From RGIG3009 sp964390295 (lineage in GTDB: Bacteria > Bacillota > Clostridia > Oscillospirales > Acutalibacteraceae): 13,339 nucleotides of DNA. The notes under the pieces are model-generated. The model did not search any database and was not told where the DNA came from. It saw nothing but the letters and a program-made list of their open reading frames with translations. This document shows, in pieces, positions 1-7,169 of this stretch (position 1 is the first letter of the stretch; the number at the start of each line of letters is the position of its first letter). Both the position numbers and the translations under genes were made by a program. The stretch is taken from contig CAYMHR010000036.1 of the NCBI GenBank assembly GCA_964390295.1, positions 1 to 13,339 on the forward strand, written 5' to 3'.

Positions 1-46
1 AAAAAATCGAGTATTCATAAAGTCAAATCCCTTATGAATACTCGAT
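1..46 (-). terminator. Intrinsic terminator of tRNA-Leu
   Basis: A perfect 15-bp inverted repeat (6-20 with 32-46) with an 11-nt loop lies one base beyond the CCA end of the tRNA. Read on the minus strand it is followed by a run of six U at 6-1. This is a textbook rho-independent terminator for the minus-strand tRNA transcript. The A-T-rich stem is unusually long and exact. Confidence 0.9.
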
Positions 47-47
47 A

Positions 48-134
48 TGGTGCGGGTAACAGGACTTGAACCTGCACAGCCTTGCGACCATTAGAACCTG
101 AATCTAACGCGTCTGCCAATTCCGCCATACCCGC
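48..134 (-). tRNA. tRNA-Leu, anticodon CAG
   Basis: Read on the minus strand this 87-nt stretch folds as a class II (long variable arm) tRNA. The acceptor stem GCGGGTA pairs with TACCCGC and is followed by A73 and an encoded CCA. The anticodon stem TTAGA/TCTAA encloses the loop TTCAGGT, giving anticodon CAG (decodes CUG). The T arm is GCAGG-TTCAAGT-CCTGT. The D-arm sequence GGCGGAATTGGCAGACGC is typical of bacterial tRNA-Leu, as is the variable arm. It has its own promoter and terminator, so it appears to be a single-gene unit. Confidence 0.96.
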
Positions 135-160
135 ATATATCAGTGGCGGCAACGCTTGCT

Positions 161-189
161 ATTATACCTTGCCGCACACCGATTGTCAA
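161..189 (-). promoter_or_regulatory. Sigma-A promoter of tRNA-Leu
   Basis: On the minus strand a perfect TTGACA (184-189) is separated by exactly 17 bp from a perfect TATAAT (161-166). Transcription would start about 20 nt before the tRNA 5' end, leaving a short leader for RNase P. A full-consensus promoter suits a strongly expressed stable RNA. Confidence 0.9.
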
Positions 190-221
190 TACTTTTTTGA
201 AAATTTTTTAATTTTGTTTTT

Positions 222-264
222 TCGGCGGTCGTACGTGGTTGTTGCTATCGTACACGTCCGCCGA
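222..264 (-). terminator. Hairpin after the GH36 gene, possible terminator
   Basis: An inverted repeat with outer arms CGGCGG (223-228) and CCGCCG (258-263), extended inward by imperfect GTACG/CGTAC pairing, begins 8 nt past the GH36 stop codon. In the minus-strand transcript it is followed by an A-rich tract rather than a U run, so it is not a standard intrinsic terminator. It may stabilise the mRNA 3' end or act as a weak terminator. No better terminator is visible between this gene and the tRNA promoter. Confidence 0.4.
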
Positions 265-271
265 CAGACTC

Positions 272-2500
272 TCAAAAACGAAGCTCCAACACACCGGCAC
301 AGGGGATCGCAAAGCGCATTGTGCCGTTATCTATCGTAAAGGCAAGCTCCTTGCCGTCTTGAATCAGCGTGTGTGGCACACGGTTTAACGACAGTTCGGC
401 ATCATCCAGCGCATAATCCGCCTCCAAAACGACGTGCTCCTCGTCGGCAGACACGGCGTTGATACGGAAGTTGGCATCCCACAACTGCACACCGTCGGTA
501 TGGCTGACCGCCAACAGTACGCTGGCGTGAGGTTCCAGCGTGACTTCGATGCGATCCGCTACGGTCTGTTCACCCGTCCACACGTCGGTCAGTGTGTAGG
601 CGCTCTGCTTCAAATCCAGCTCGTCAAGCGGCAGAGCAAAGGACTTAACCTCGTCCGACAAATTGAAAACACCCACCGTCCGTAGCGGTAGGGCAACGTT
701 GCCCTCCACGCGCGAAAAATGCGGCGTTTTGAAATACAGGATTTCCGGTGAACGCTGGGCGTGATCCCGGTAATCGAACTGCGCGAAGTACACGTCCTGC
801 CCGTTGTTGGGGTTGCAGGCGGCTTTTTTAAGCATACGAAGCCGATCGACGTCGGTCACTTGGCTGAGCTTGCCGGCGATTTCCACCATGGAGTGCGATA
901 CCAGACAGTAGTTGATGCAGAACGTTGCCTCGGTGCGCGAAAGATCGGGGAACATGCCGATGGCATCGCTGTTCGGGGGGAACAAATCACCGGTGTGCGT
1001 CGCGTAGCAGGCGGCGCCCCACTGGAAGCTGGTACGCACGTTGTCCCAATTGCCACTGCCAATGTCGATGCCGTATCGATAATTGGTGAAGAACTCGCCC
1101 AAAAAGGGGTTGCCCATAACGATGTCACAGCCGGTTTGTAAGTAGCCGTCGCGCGGCAGAGCGTTGCGAATGGTGGTGAGCCACCAGCGGCGGTTTTCAT
1201 AGCCGGAGCGGTTGCGATGACGGTACAGGTCGTGACTGTCTTCAAAGGCGTAGCTCCAAAAATCGTGTTTTACCGCGTCAAAGCCGTATTCGCGGCACAG
1301 CGTGTTCATGGCCGAGACGATATAGTCGCGAACGACGGGCTGGCTGACGTCCAGCGGTGCCGTCCAGGTAACGCGGTAGGTATAATCCATAAACCATTCG
1401 GGGTGTTCCCGATAGATTTTGGAGGCGGTAGGGCAGAAGCCACCGATCCAAATGGCAGGGCGAAGCCCCAGCTCGCGGATTCGATCCGACAGGCCACGCA
1501 AGCTGTGAGGGAGCTTTTGATGATCGATGCCGTCCTCGCCCTCGTAGGGTACGCCGAGACCGTGAGCGCCTTTGTCGTTCATGGTGGCGTAGCCGTCGTC
1601 GATCTGTATCCAGCGAACGGTGGGGAAGTTATCACGCAGAAACTTGGCCTCGGTCAAGATCAACTCCTCGGAGATGTTGCGGTAAATCCCGTCGTTCCAA
1701 GAGCCCCACACCAGCGTGGTGCGGTTAATATCCGTGCGCCCATAGGCGGCAGGCAGCTTGCGGCGGAGACGGTTGGCGTAGCGGGTGAAAATACGCTCGA
1801 TATCGTCGGCGCGCTCGGTGCGTCCCAAATACCACTCGTCGGTGAGTTGCTCGCTGGCGGCGATTTCGCGGTAGGCGACGTCCTTAAAGGAGGAAAACGC
1901 CGTCAGCGAAACGGTGTCGCCGGTATGCCGTGCCAGATAGTTGTGATAAAATACGTCCTGACTCAAGGTGCCGTGCACCAGTCCGGACGACACTTGGTAG
2001 TTGCTGATGAGAATGGCCGGGAACGGCTGATAGGGGCTGGCACCGATGCGATCGGTGATCACGCCGGGGTCGGCCCAGCGATTGCCTGCCTGAAAATCAA
2101 AGTGGGAATCCTTGGCGTCGGTGGCGGTGCGGTCGTAGTCGATCGGGAAGGTGAACACCTCGTAAATGCGCGGATTTTCGGTGTGATAAAAGTAATCGTC
2201 GCGCGGGGCGGCACCGTAGGTGATCCCGTCCAGTTCCATGCCCAGCTCGTTTAGTCGCAGAACGTCGCCGGAGCAGTTTTCAAATACGCGCTTGCCGATA
2301 ATCTCGACATCGTTATAGTTCAGGTACAGGGTGTCGCGAAACTGTTCCTGCTCCGCCTGCAAACGGACGGTGCGATATTCTTCATTGAGGGTGATTTCGT
2401 AGTGCGGTTCCAGTCGTTGACCGTTCAGCACGACAAAGGGGGACAGCCGCAGATCGCCGCAGTTCAGTACGCGCAGCATCGGGTACAGCTCGTTTTTCAT
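272..2500 (-). CDS. GH36 alpha-galactosidase-like glycoside hydrolase
   Basis: A 742-residue protein with the layout of family GH36 (clan GH-D), which removes terminal alpha-galactosyl residues from oligosaccharides. An N-terminal beta-sandwich region (about 1-255) precedes the TIM barrel, and a C-terminal beta domain follows. Visible barrel motifs are WIQIDDGY (D301, D302), AVKHDF with the likely nucleophile D413, and YGIDIG with D479 as the probable acid/base. The nucleophile motif reads K-H-D where many GH36 enzymes have K-W-D, so the substrate may differ. There is no signal peptide, so the enzyme should act in the cytoplasm on imported sugars. The start at 2500 is preferred over one 16 codons upstream because GAAAGG lies 10 nt before it and the longer start would lie within the promoter. 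It is divergent from araB. Family is secure; substrate is inferred. Confidence 0.85.
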   Translation of the reverse strand: MKNELYPMLRVLNCGDLRLSPFVVLNGQRLEPHYEITLNEEYRTVRLQAEQEQFRDTLYLNYNDVEIIGKRVFENCSGDVLRLNELGMELDGITYGAAPRDDYFYHTENPRIYEVFTFPIDYDRTATDAKDSHFDFQAGNRWADPGVITDRIGASPYQPFPAILISNYQVSSGLVHGTLSQDVFYHNYLARHTGDTVSLTAFSSFKDVAYREIAASEQLTDEWYLGRTERADDIERIFTRYANRLRRKLPAAYGRTDINRTTLVWGSWNDGIYRNISEELILTEAKFLRDNFPTVRWIQIDDGYATMNDKGAHGLGVPYEGEDGIDHQKLPHSLRGLSDRIRELGLRPAIWIGGFCPTASKIYREHPEWFMDYTYRVTWTAPLDVSQPVVRDYIVSAMNTLCREYGFDAVKHDFWSYAFEDSHDLYRHRNRSGYENRRWWLTTIRNALPRDGYLQTGCDIVMGNPFLGEFFTNYRYGIDIGSGNWDNVRTSFQWGAACYATHTGDLFPPNSDAIGMFPDLSRTEATFCINYCLVSHSMVEIAGKLSQVTDVDRLRMLKKAACNPNNGQDVYFAQFDYRDHAQRSPEILYFKTPHFSRVEGNVALPLRTVGVFNLSDEVKSFALPLDELDLKQSAYTLTDVWTGEQTVADRIEVTLEPHASVLLAVSHTDGVQLWDANFRINAVSADEEHVVLEADYALDDAELSLNRVPHTLIQDGKELAFTIDNGTMRFAIPCAGVLELRF

Positions 2501-2531
2501 ACACTCACAGCCTTTCGTAACTTCTGCTTTC

Positions 2532-2561
2532 AGTATAGCACGCCGCACCGCTTGAAGTCAA
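2532..2561 (-). promoter_or_regulatory. Sigma-A promoter of the GH36 gene
   Basis: On the minus strand TTGACT (2556-2561) lies 18 bp from TATACT (2532-2537), about 32 nt upstream of the GH36 start codon. It sits back-to-back with the araB promoter. The 7-mer CTTGAAG occurs at 2551 and again at 2571, exactly 20 bp apart, covering both -35 regions. This could be a shared operator, but no regulator was identified. Confidence 0.65.
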
Positions 2562-2571
2562 GAGATGGGAC

Positions 2572-2600
2572 TTGAAGCTCTGCGAAAAATGTGATACACT
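2572..2600 (+). promoter_or_regulatory. Sigma-A promoter of araB
   Basis: TTGAAG (2572-2577) is 17 bp from TACACT (2595-2600). Transcription from here would start near 2607, which supports translation from the ATG at 2622 rather than the in-frame ATG at 2607. The -35 overlaps the second copy of a CTTGAAG repeat shared with the divergent promoter. Confidence 0.55.
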
Positions 2601-2621
2601 GGTGCCATGGGAGTGATGAGT

Positions 2622-4286
2622 ATGAAGCACTATGCGCTCGGCATCGATTTCGGCTCGTTGTCCGGACGTGCCCTGCTGTTGGACGCGGACACCGGCGAGG
2701 AGTGCGCCACCGCCGTATGCGAGTATGCCCACGGCGTTATGAGCGAATCGTTGCCGGATGGAACGAAGTTGGCAATCGGATGGGCTTTACAGCACCCACA
2801 GGATTATTTGGAGGTATTGCACAGGGCGATTCCGGAGGTGAACTGTCGCGCCGGAATCCAGCCGGAACAGATCGTCGGTGTCGGCGTGGACTTTACCGCC
2901 TCCACCGTGCTTCCTGTCACTGATGACGGGACACCGCTGTGCTGTTTGCCGCAGTTTTCCGCTGAACAGCATGCCTACGTGAAAATGTGGAAGCATCATG
3001 CCGCCCAACCGTATGCCGATCGTATCAACGCTGTTGCCGCGGCATACGATCCCAGCATGTTGTCGCTATTCGGCGGTCGTGTTTCCGCGGAATGGCTGTT
3101 GCCCAAAGCGTTGGAAACGTTGGAACAGGCTCCGGCGGTGTATCACGCCATGACGCATTTCGTCGAGGCGGCCGACTGGATCGTTTGGCGTCTGTGCGGC
3201 CGACTGGTGCGGAATGCCTGTCTGTCTGGGTATAAGGCACTGTGGAGCAAACAGACGGGCTATCCGGACGAGGCTTTTTTTGCTCGCCTAAATCCCGAAT
3301 TTCGCCGTTTCATCCCCGAAAAGCTCTCCGGTCCGGTGCACGCCTGCGGTGACTGTGCCGGCAGGATTACGGCAGAAGCCGCGGCGTGGACGGGGCTGGC
3401 AGTCGGCACGCCGGTTTCGGTTGCCGGGGCGGATGCCCACTCGGCTGTTCCGGGATGCGGCATTGCCGAGCCGGGGCATTTGTTAATTGTGCTCGGCACG
3501 TCGGCGTGTCATCTGCTGATGGACACCGTCGCACGGGAGGTGCCCGGCATTTGCGGCGTGGTGGAGGACGGCATGTTACCCGGCTATTATGGCTACGAGG
3601 CCGGGCAAAGCTGTCTGGGAGATCATTTCGAGTGGTTTCAGCGGACGTGCATGCCGCGTAGTGTCACTGAGGAGGCCGAACGACAGGGATTGTCTCCGCT
3701 GGCATTGCTATCGCAAAAGGCGGCGGCACTGCGTCCCGGTGAAAGTGGTTTGCTGGCGCTGGATTTTTGGAACGGCAACCGCAGTATTTTGGATAACGGC
3801 GATGTCAGCGGCCTTCTGGTCGGCATGACGCTGAACACCAAGCCGGAGGAGATTTACCGTGCGCTGGTGGAGGCAACCGGCTTCGGTACGCGTGTGATCG
3901 TGGAACAGCTCCGTCGGTACGGCGTTCCGTTGAAAAGCATTTCGCTATGTGGCGGTATTCCACACAAAAACCCGTTTTTAGTGCAGGTGTATTCCGATAT
4001 TTTGGGTATGCCGCTTACCGTGGTGCCGACGGAACAAGCCGGCGCGCGGGGCAGTGCCATTTACGGTGCTGCCGCTGCAGGACTGTTTACGCCGGCCGAG
4101 GGCGCGCGGCGTCTCGGCTCGCACGATGCCGCCGCGGTGGTACGGCCGCGACCGGAGTATACCGCCGTGTACGAGGTGCTGTATCGGGAATATCGGCGCC
4201 TGTACGATTACTTCGGCACCGGTGAAAACGACGTCATGATGACGCTGAAACACCAAAAAAATGCGTTTTCCCCTTTACTATCGTGA
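2622..4286 (+). CDS. araB: L-ribulokinase AraB (FGGY carbohydrate kinase)
   Basis: A 554-residue FGGY-family kinase matching the AraB pattern closely over its whole length. AraB phosphorylates L-ribulose to L-ribulose 5-phosphate in cytoplasmic L-arabinose catabolism. Visible landmarks are the N-terminal phosphate loop DFGSLSGR (9-16), WALQHPQDYLE (54-64), GVDFTASTVLP (88-98), KMWKHHAAQ (121-129), GADAH with the probable catalytic base D271, GTSACH (292-297), GYEAGQS (324-330), WNGNRS (383-388) and the ADP-binding CGGI (443-446). The start at 2622 is chosen because GGGAG sits 8 nt upstream; an ATG five codons earlier lacks a ribosome binding site and lies at the predicted transcription start. 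No araA or araD lies in the window, so the rest of the pathway must be elsewhere. It is divergent from the GH36 hydrolase, which suggests shared induction. Confidence 0.93.
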   Translation: MKHYALGIDFGSLSGRALLLDADTGEECATAVCEYAHGVMSESLPDGTKLAIGWALQHPQDYLEVLHRAIPEVNCRAGIQPEQIVGVGVDFTASTVLPVTDDGTPLCCLPQFSAEQHAYVKMWKHHAAQPYADRINAVAAAYDPSMLSLFGGRVSAEWLLPKALETLEQAPAVYHAMTHFVEAADWIVWRLCGRLVRNACLSGYKALWSKQTGYPDEAFFARLNPEFRRFIPEKLSGPVHACGDCAGRITAEAAAWTGLAVGTPVSVAGADAHSAVPGCGIAEPGHLLIVLGTSACHLLMDTVAREVPGICGVVEDGMLPGYYGYEAGQSCLGDHFEWFQRTCMPRSVTEEAERQGLSPLALLSQKAAALRPGESGLLALDFWNGNRSILDNGDVSGLLVGMTLNTKPEEIYRALVEATGFGTRVIVEQLRRYGVPLKSISLCGGIPHKNPFLVQVYSDILGMPLTVVPTEQAGARGSAIYGAAAAGLFTPAEGARRLGSHDAAAVVRPRPEYTAVYEVLYREYRRLYDYFGTGENDVMMTLKHQKNAFSPLLS

Positions 4287-4302
4287 AAAAAAATGGTACA
4301 AT
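4274..4302 (+). promoter_or_regulatory. Sigma-A promoter of tyrS
   Basis: TTTACT (4274-4279), a 17-bp spacer and TACAAT (4297-4302), with a TGG just before the -10 hexamer that makes an extended -10. It overlaps the last codons of araB, so tyrS has its own start. The resulting 5' leader is only about 25 nt, which leaves no room for a T-box riboswitch. Confidence 0.65.
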
Positions 4303-4332
4303 GGTGCGTAACACAGAGAGGAAGTACGGAAT

Positions 4333-5556
4333 ATGAACGTTTACGAAGAATTGGTAGCGCGCGGTCTGATTGCGCAGGTGACCAACGGGGACGAGATCAA
4401 ACGAATGATTAACGAGGGAAAAGCCACCTTCTATATCGGCTTTGACCCCACGGCGGATTCTTTGCACGTCGGTCATTTCATGGCATTGTGTCTCATGAAG
4501 CGACTGCAGATGGCAGGCAACAAGCCGGTTGTGCTCATCGGTGGCGGTACCGCCATGATCGGCGACCCATCCGGTCGCACCGATATGCGCCAAATGATGA
4601 CGCGCGAAACCATTCAACATAACTGCGATTGCTTCAAAAAGCAGATGGAACGCTTCATCGATTTCGGTGAGGGTAAGGCAATCATGGTCAATAACGCCGA
4701 CTGGCTGTTAGACCTGAATTACATCGATGTGCTCCGCGATGTCGGCGCATGTTTCTCGGTCAACCGGATGCTGTCCGCCGAGTGCTATAAGCAACGCATG
4801 GAAAAGGGCTTGTCCTTCCTGGAATTCAACTACATGATCATGCAGTCCTACGACTTTTACCATCTGTTCCGGGAGTACGGCTGTAACATGCAGTTTGGCG
4901 GCGACGATCAGTGGTCGAACATGTTGGGCGGCACCGAGTTGATTCGCCGTAAGCTGGGTAAGGATGCGCACGCCATGACGATCACCCTCCTGCTCAACTC
5001 CGAGGGCAAAAAAATGGGAAAAACCGCTTCGGGCGCTGTGTGGCTTGATCCTGCCAAGACCACGCCTTATGAGTTCTATCAGTACTGGCGCAACGTGGAT
5101 GACGCCGACGTGCTGAAATGCATCCGCATGCTCACCTTCCTGCCGCTGGAGCAGATCGACGCGATGGATCACTGGCAGGGCGCCGAGCTGAACCGTGCCA
5201 AGGAAATTTTGGCCGAGGAGCTGACAGCGTTGGTTCACGGTCAGGAGGAAGCGCAAAAGGCGAAAGAGGCTGCGGCGGCTCTGTTTGCTGGCGGTGCCGA
5301 CGATTCCAACATGCCCACCACCGAGCTGACCGATGGTGATCTTACCGACGACGGTATCGGCATCCTGGATTTGATGCTCCGTTGCGGTTTAGCACCCTCC
5401 AAAAGTGAGGCACGCCGGTTGGTTATTCAGGGCGGCGTTTGCGTGGACGAGCGCAAGGTGGACGATCCCAACGAACGGATTGGCCGCGAAGCACTGGCAG
5501 GCGGCGTGAAAATTCGTCGCGGCAAAAAAGTGTTCCACAAAGCTGTTTTGCAATAA
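4333..5556 (+). CDS. tyrS: Tyrosyl-tRNA synthetase
   Basis: A 407-residue class I aminoacyl-tRNA synthetase that charges tRNA-Tyr with tyrosine in the cytoplasm. The Rossmann fold carries the HIGH-type motif HVGH (45-48), and FYIGFDPTADSLHVGH is the family signature around it. GGDDQWSN (189-196) belongs to the tyrosine-binding region and KMGKT (227-231) is the KMSKS-type loop. A C-terminal S4 RNA-binding domain (about 345-405) contains SKSEARRLVIQGGV. Length is normal for bacterial TyrRS. AGAGGAAG precedes the ATG. The gene is monocistronic, bounded by its own promoter and by a terminator at 5570-5605, and converges on galK. Many Firmicute TyrRS genes have T-box leaders; this one does not. 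Confidence 0.96.
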   Translation: MNVYEELVARGLIAQVTNGDEIKRMINEGKATFYIGFDPTADSLHVGHFMALCLMKRLQMAGNKPVVLIGGGTAMIGDPSGRTDMRQMMTRETIQHNCDCFKKQMERFIDFGEGKAIMVNNADWLLDLNYIDVLRDVGACFSVNRMLSAECYKQRMEKGLSFLEFNYMIMQSYDFYHLFREYGCNMQFGGDDQWSNMLGGTELIRRKLGKDAHAMTITLLLNSEGKKMGKTASGAVWLDPAKTTPYEFYQYWRNVDDADVLKCIRMLTFLPLEQIDAMDHWQGAELNRAKEILAEELTALVHGQEEAQKAKEAAAALFAGGADDSNMPTTELTDGDLTDDGIGILDLMLRCGLAPSKSEARRLVIQGGVCVDERKVDDPNERIGREALAGGVKIRRGKKVFHKAVLQ

Positions 5557-5569
5557 GTAATAAACACAT

Positions 5570-5605
5570 AATAAGACCGTCGGAACTTCCGGCGGCCTTA
5601 TTTTT
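5570..5605 (+). terminator. Intrinsic terminator of tyrS
   Basis: Arms 5570-5585 and 5587-5602 pair along 16 positions with one A-C mismatch and one G-U pair. The GC-rich upper part closes on a small loop, and five T follow at 5601-5605. It starts 13 nt after the tyrS stop codon. Confidence 0.88.
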
Positions 5606-5615
5606 GTTCTACCTG

Positions 5616-5660
5616 AAAAAACACCCTTGGCATCGCCGTACGGTGACTGCCAAGGGTGTT
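5616..5660 (-). terminator. Intrinsic terminator of galK
   Basis: A 13-bp inverted repeat (AACACCCTTGGCA at 5620-5632 with 5648-5660), extended inward by TCGCCG/CGGTGA, forms a stem of about 19 bp with one bulged base. On the minus strand it runs into six U (5621-5616). It lies 25 nt beyond the galK stop codon and only about 10 bp from the tyrS terminator, so the convergent genes are insulated from each other. Confidence 0.9.
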
Positions 5661-5685
5661 GATTGTTTGAATATAGGGGAGAGAA

Positions 5686-6972
5686 TCAGTCGGCGGTGAC
5701 TGCCACACCGCCGCAGGGACGGATGGATAGAATGTGGCAGTTTCCTTGACCGAATACGCTTTCCAACGTGGTGGTGAATTCCGGCACCTTGTCCTCCGGA
5801 ACGAAGTTTTGCGTTGTGCCGCCGAAGCCGCCGCCGTGAACGCGATAAGCGCCGGAGCCGTCCAGCAAAGTCTGCGCCAGTGCCAGCGCTACCGACAGAC
5901 CCTGGAAGCGAACGTCGCTGTTGGAGTAGATGTTTTGCAAGTATTCGAAGGAGGAATGTCCCGATTCGGTAACCAGCCGCAGGAACGTGTTAAAATCGCC
6001 ACAGCGCAGTGCTTCCACCTCGTGACCGACGCGCGCGTTTTCGCCAAAGAAGTGCAACGCACGCAAAACCGCACGATCGCCACAGGCCTTTCGAAGCTCC
6101 GGCAAACGGCTTAACACCGCCTCATAGGTGGTTTCGCGCAGATAATCTACGCCCATCGCGCGGGAGATTGCCTTCATTTCGTCGGTAACGGCCGCATATT
6201 CGTGAGTGAGAGCGGCATGATTGCCGGCAGTGTCCACAATGCATAACCGATGCTTGGCGGCGGAAAAATCAAACGGTACTTGCTCGATCACCGGATGCTC
6301 GGTGTCGGCAAAATCAATGGAGATGATGCCGCCGACCGAAGAGGCCATTTGGTCCATCAGGCCGCACGGCTTGCCAAAGTGGACGTTTTCCGCATACTGG
6401 GCGATCTGGGCGATTTCCACCGCACCGACAGCACCGTTATTGTACAAATGATTGAGCATCGTGCCGATCAGCACCTCAAACGCAGCCGAGGAGGAGAGAC
6501 CGGAGCCCTTCAGCACGTCCGACGTGGTATAGGCACGCAGGCCACCCACGCGGTATCCAAGCTGTGAAAACCGCGCCGCCACACCGCGTACCAACGCCGA
6601 GGAACGGTTGACTTCCTTGCTGTGCACCGACAGATCGTTCAGTTGAATGATGTCCGGCCGGTATCCGGCAGAGGTCACGTGAATAACGGCTTCGTCGGTT
6701 TTAGCGGCCACGGCAATGACGTCAAGATTGACGCTGCCAGCCAAAACGCAACCGTGGTTGTGATCGGTGTGATTGCCGCCGATCTCGGTGCGACCGGGCG
6801 CCGAAAAGAAAAAGACGTCGTCGCCGTCTCCGTATAAGGCGGCATACGCCTGCAGGGCATCCTGATACCGCTTGCGCTGTGCCGTCAGCTTGTCGGCACC
6901 GTATAACCGTGTTAGCGCGGTGTCCAGGCGACCGGCGTTCAGCCGTTCGGTCCACTGTTGAATACTGCTCAT
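5686..6972 (-). CDS. galK: Galactokinase-family GHMP sugar kinase
   Basis: A 428-residue cytoplasmic GHMP kinase, best assigned to galactokinase, which makes galactose 1-phosphate from galactose and ATP for the Leloir pathway. The three GHMP motifs are in order: GRTEIGGNHTDHN (60-72), the ATP-binding KGSGLSSSAA (155-164) and HGGGFGGT (379-386). The likely catalytic base is D207 in GLMDQMAS, with R61 from the first motif. The first motif deviates from the usual GEHTDYN: Asn67 replaces the Glu that contacts the sugar C6 hydroxyl in characterised galactokinases. Related Firmicute proteins with a GGNHTDH motif are commonly called galactokinase, so the name is kept with caution. AAGGAGG lies 8 nt before the ATG. 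It is solitary here; no galT or galE is in the window. Confidence 0.85.
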   Translation of the reverse strand: MSSIQQWTERLNAGRLDTALTRLYGADKLTAQRKRYQDALQAYAALYGDGDDVFFFSAPGRTEIGGNHTDHNHGCVLAGSVNLDVIAVAAKTDEAVIHVTSAGYRPDIIQLNDLSVHSKEVNRSSALVRGVAARFSQLGYRVGGLRAYTTSDVLKGSGLSSSAAFEVLIGTMLNHLYNNGAVGAVEIAQIAQYAENVHFGKPCGLMDQMASSVGGIISIDFADTEHPVIEQVPFDFSAAKHRLCIVDTAGNHAALTHEYAAVTDEMKAISRAMGVDYLRETTYEAVLSRLPELRKACGDRAVLRALHFFGENARVGHEVEALRCGDFNTFLRLVTESGHSSFEYLQNIYSNSDVRFQGLSVALALAQTLLDGSGAYRVHGGGFGGTTQNFVPEDKVPEFTTTLESVFGQGNCHILSIRPCGGVAVTAD

Positions 6973-7008
6973 GCTTTTTTCCTCCTTGGTGTGTGGCTAT
7001 CTATCAGC

Positions 7009-7037
7009 ATTATACCGCATCCCCGATCAAAAGGAAA
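7009..7037 (-). promoter_or_regulatory. Probable promoter of galK
   Basis: A perfect TATAAT (minus strand, 7009-7014) lies 36 nt upstream of the galK start codon. The hexamer 17 bp further upstream is TTTCCT (7032-7037), a poor -35, so an activator may help or the promoter may be weak. From here to the terminator at 7123 (about 85 bp) nothing else is evident. Confidence 0.5.
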
Positions 7038-7122
7038 GAGAAACTTTTCAAAACGGCCGTGAAATTTTCAAACAGTGTTGAGGTTGTTGGGTCAGGTGTG
7101 TTGCTGCGTAGTTTCCGACTGT

Positions 7123-7160
7123 AAAAAACACTCCCGACGGCGGAACCGCCGTCGGGAGTG
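7123..7160 (-). terminator. Intrinsic terminator of the lemA-TPM operon
   Basis: A perfect 15-bp GC-rich stem (7129-7143 with 7146-7160) with a minimal loop is followed on the minus strand by six U (7128-7123). It starts 9 nt after the stop codon of the TPM-domain gene. Confidence 0.93.
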
Positions 7161-7169
7161 CTGCTTGTA

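Noticed and set aside
1217..2254. A 345-codon open frame on the plus strand
   Set aside because: It lies wholly antisense to the GH36 gene, has no ribosome binding site, and its product shows no recognisable domain. It is a shadow of codon bias in the GH36 gene.
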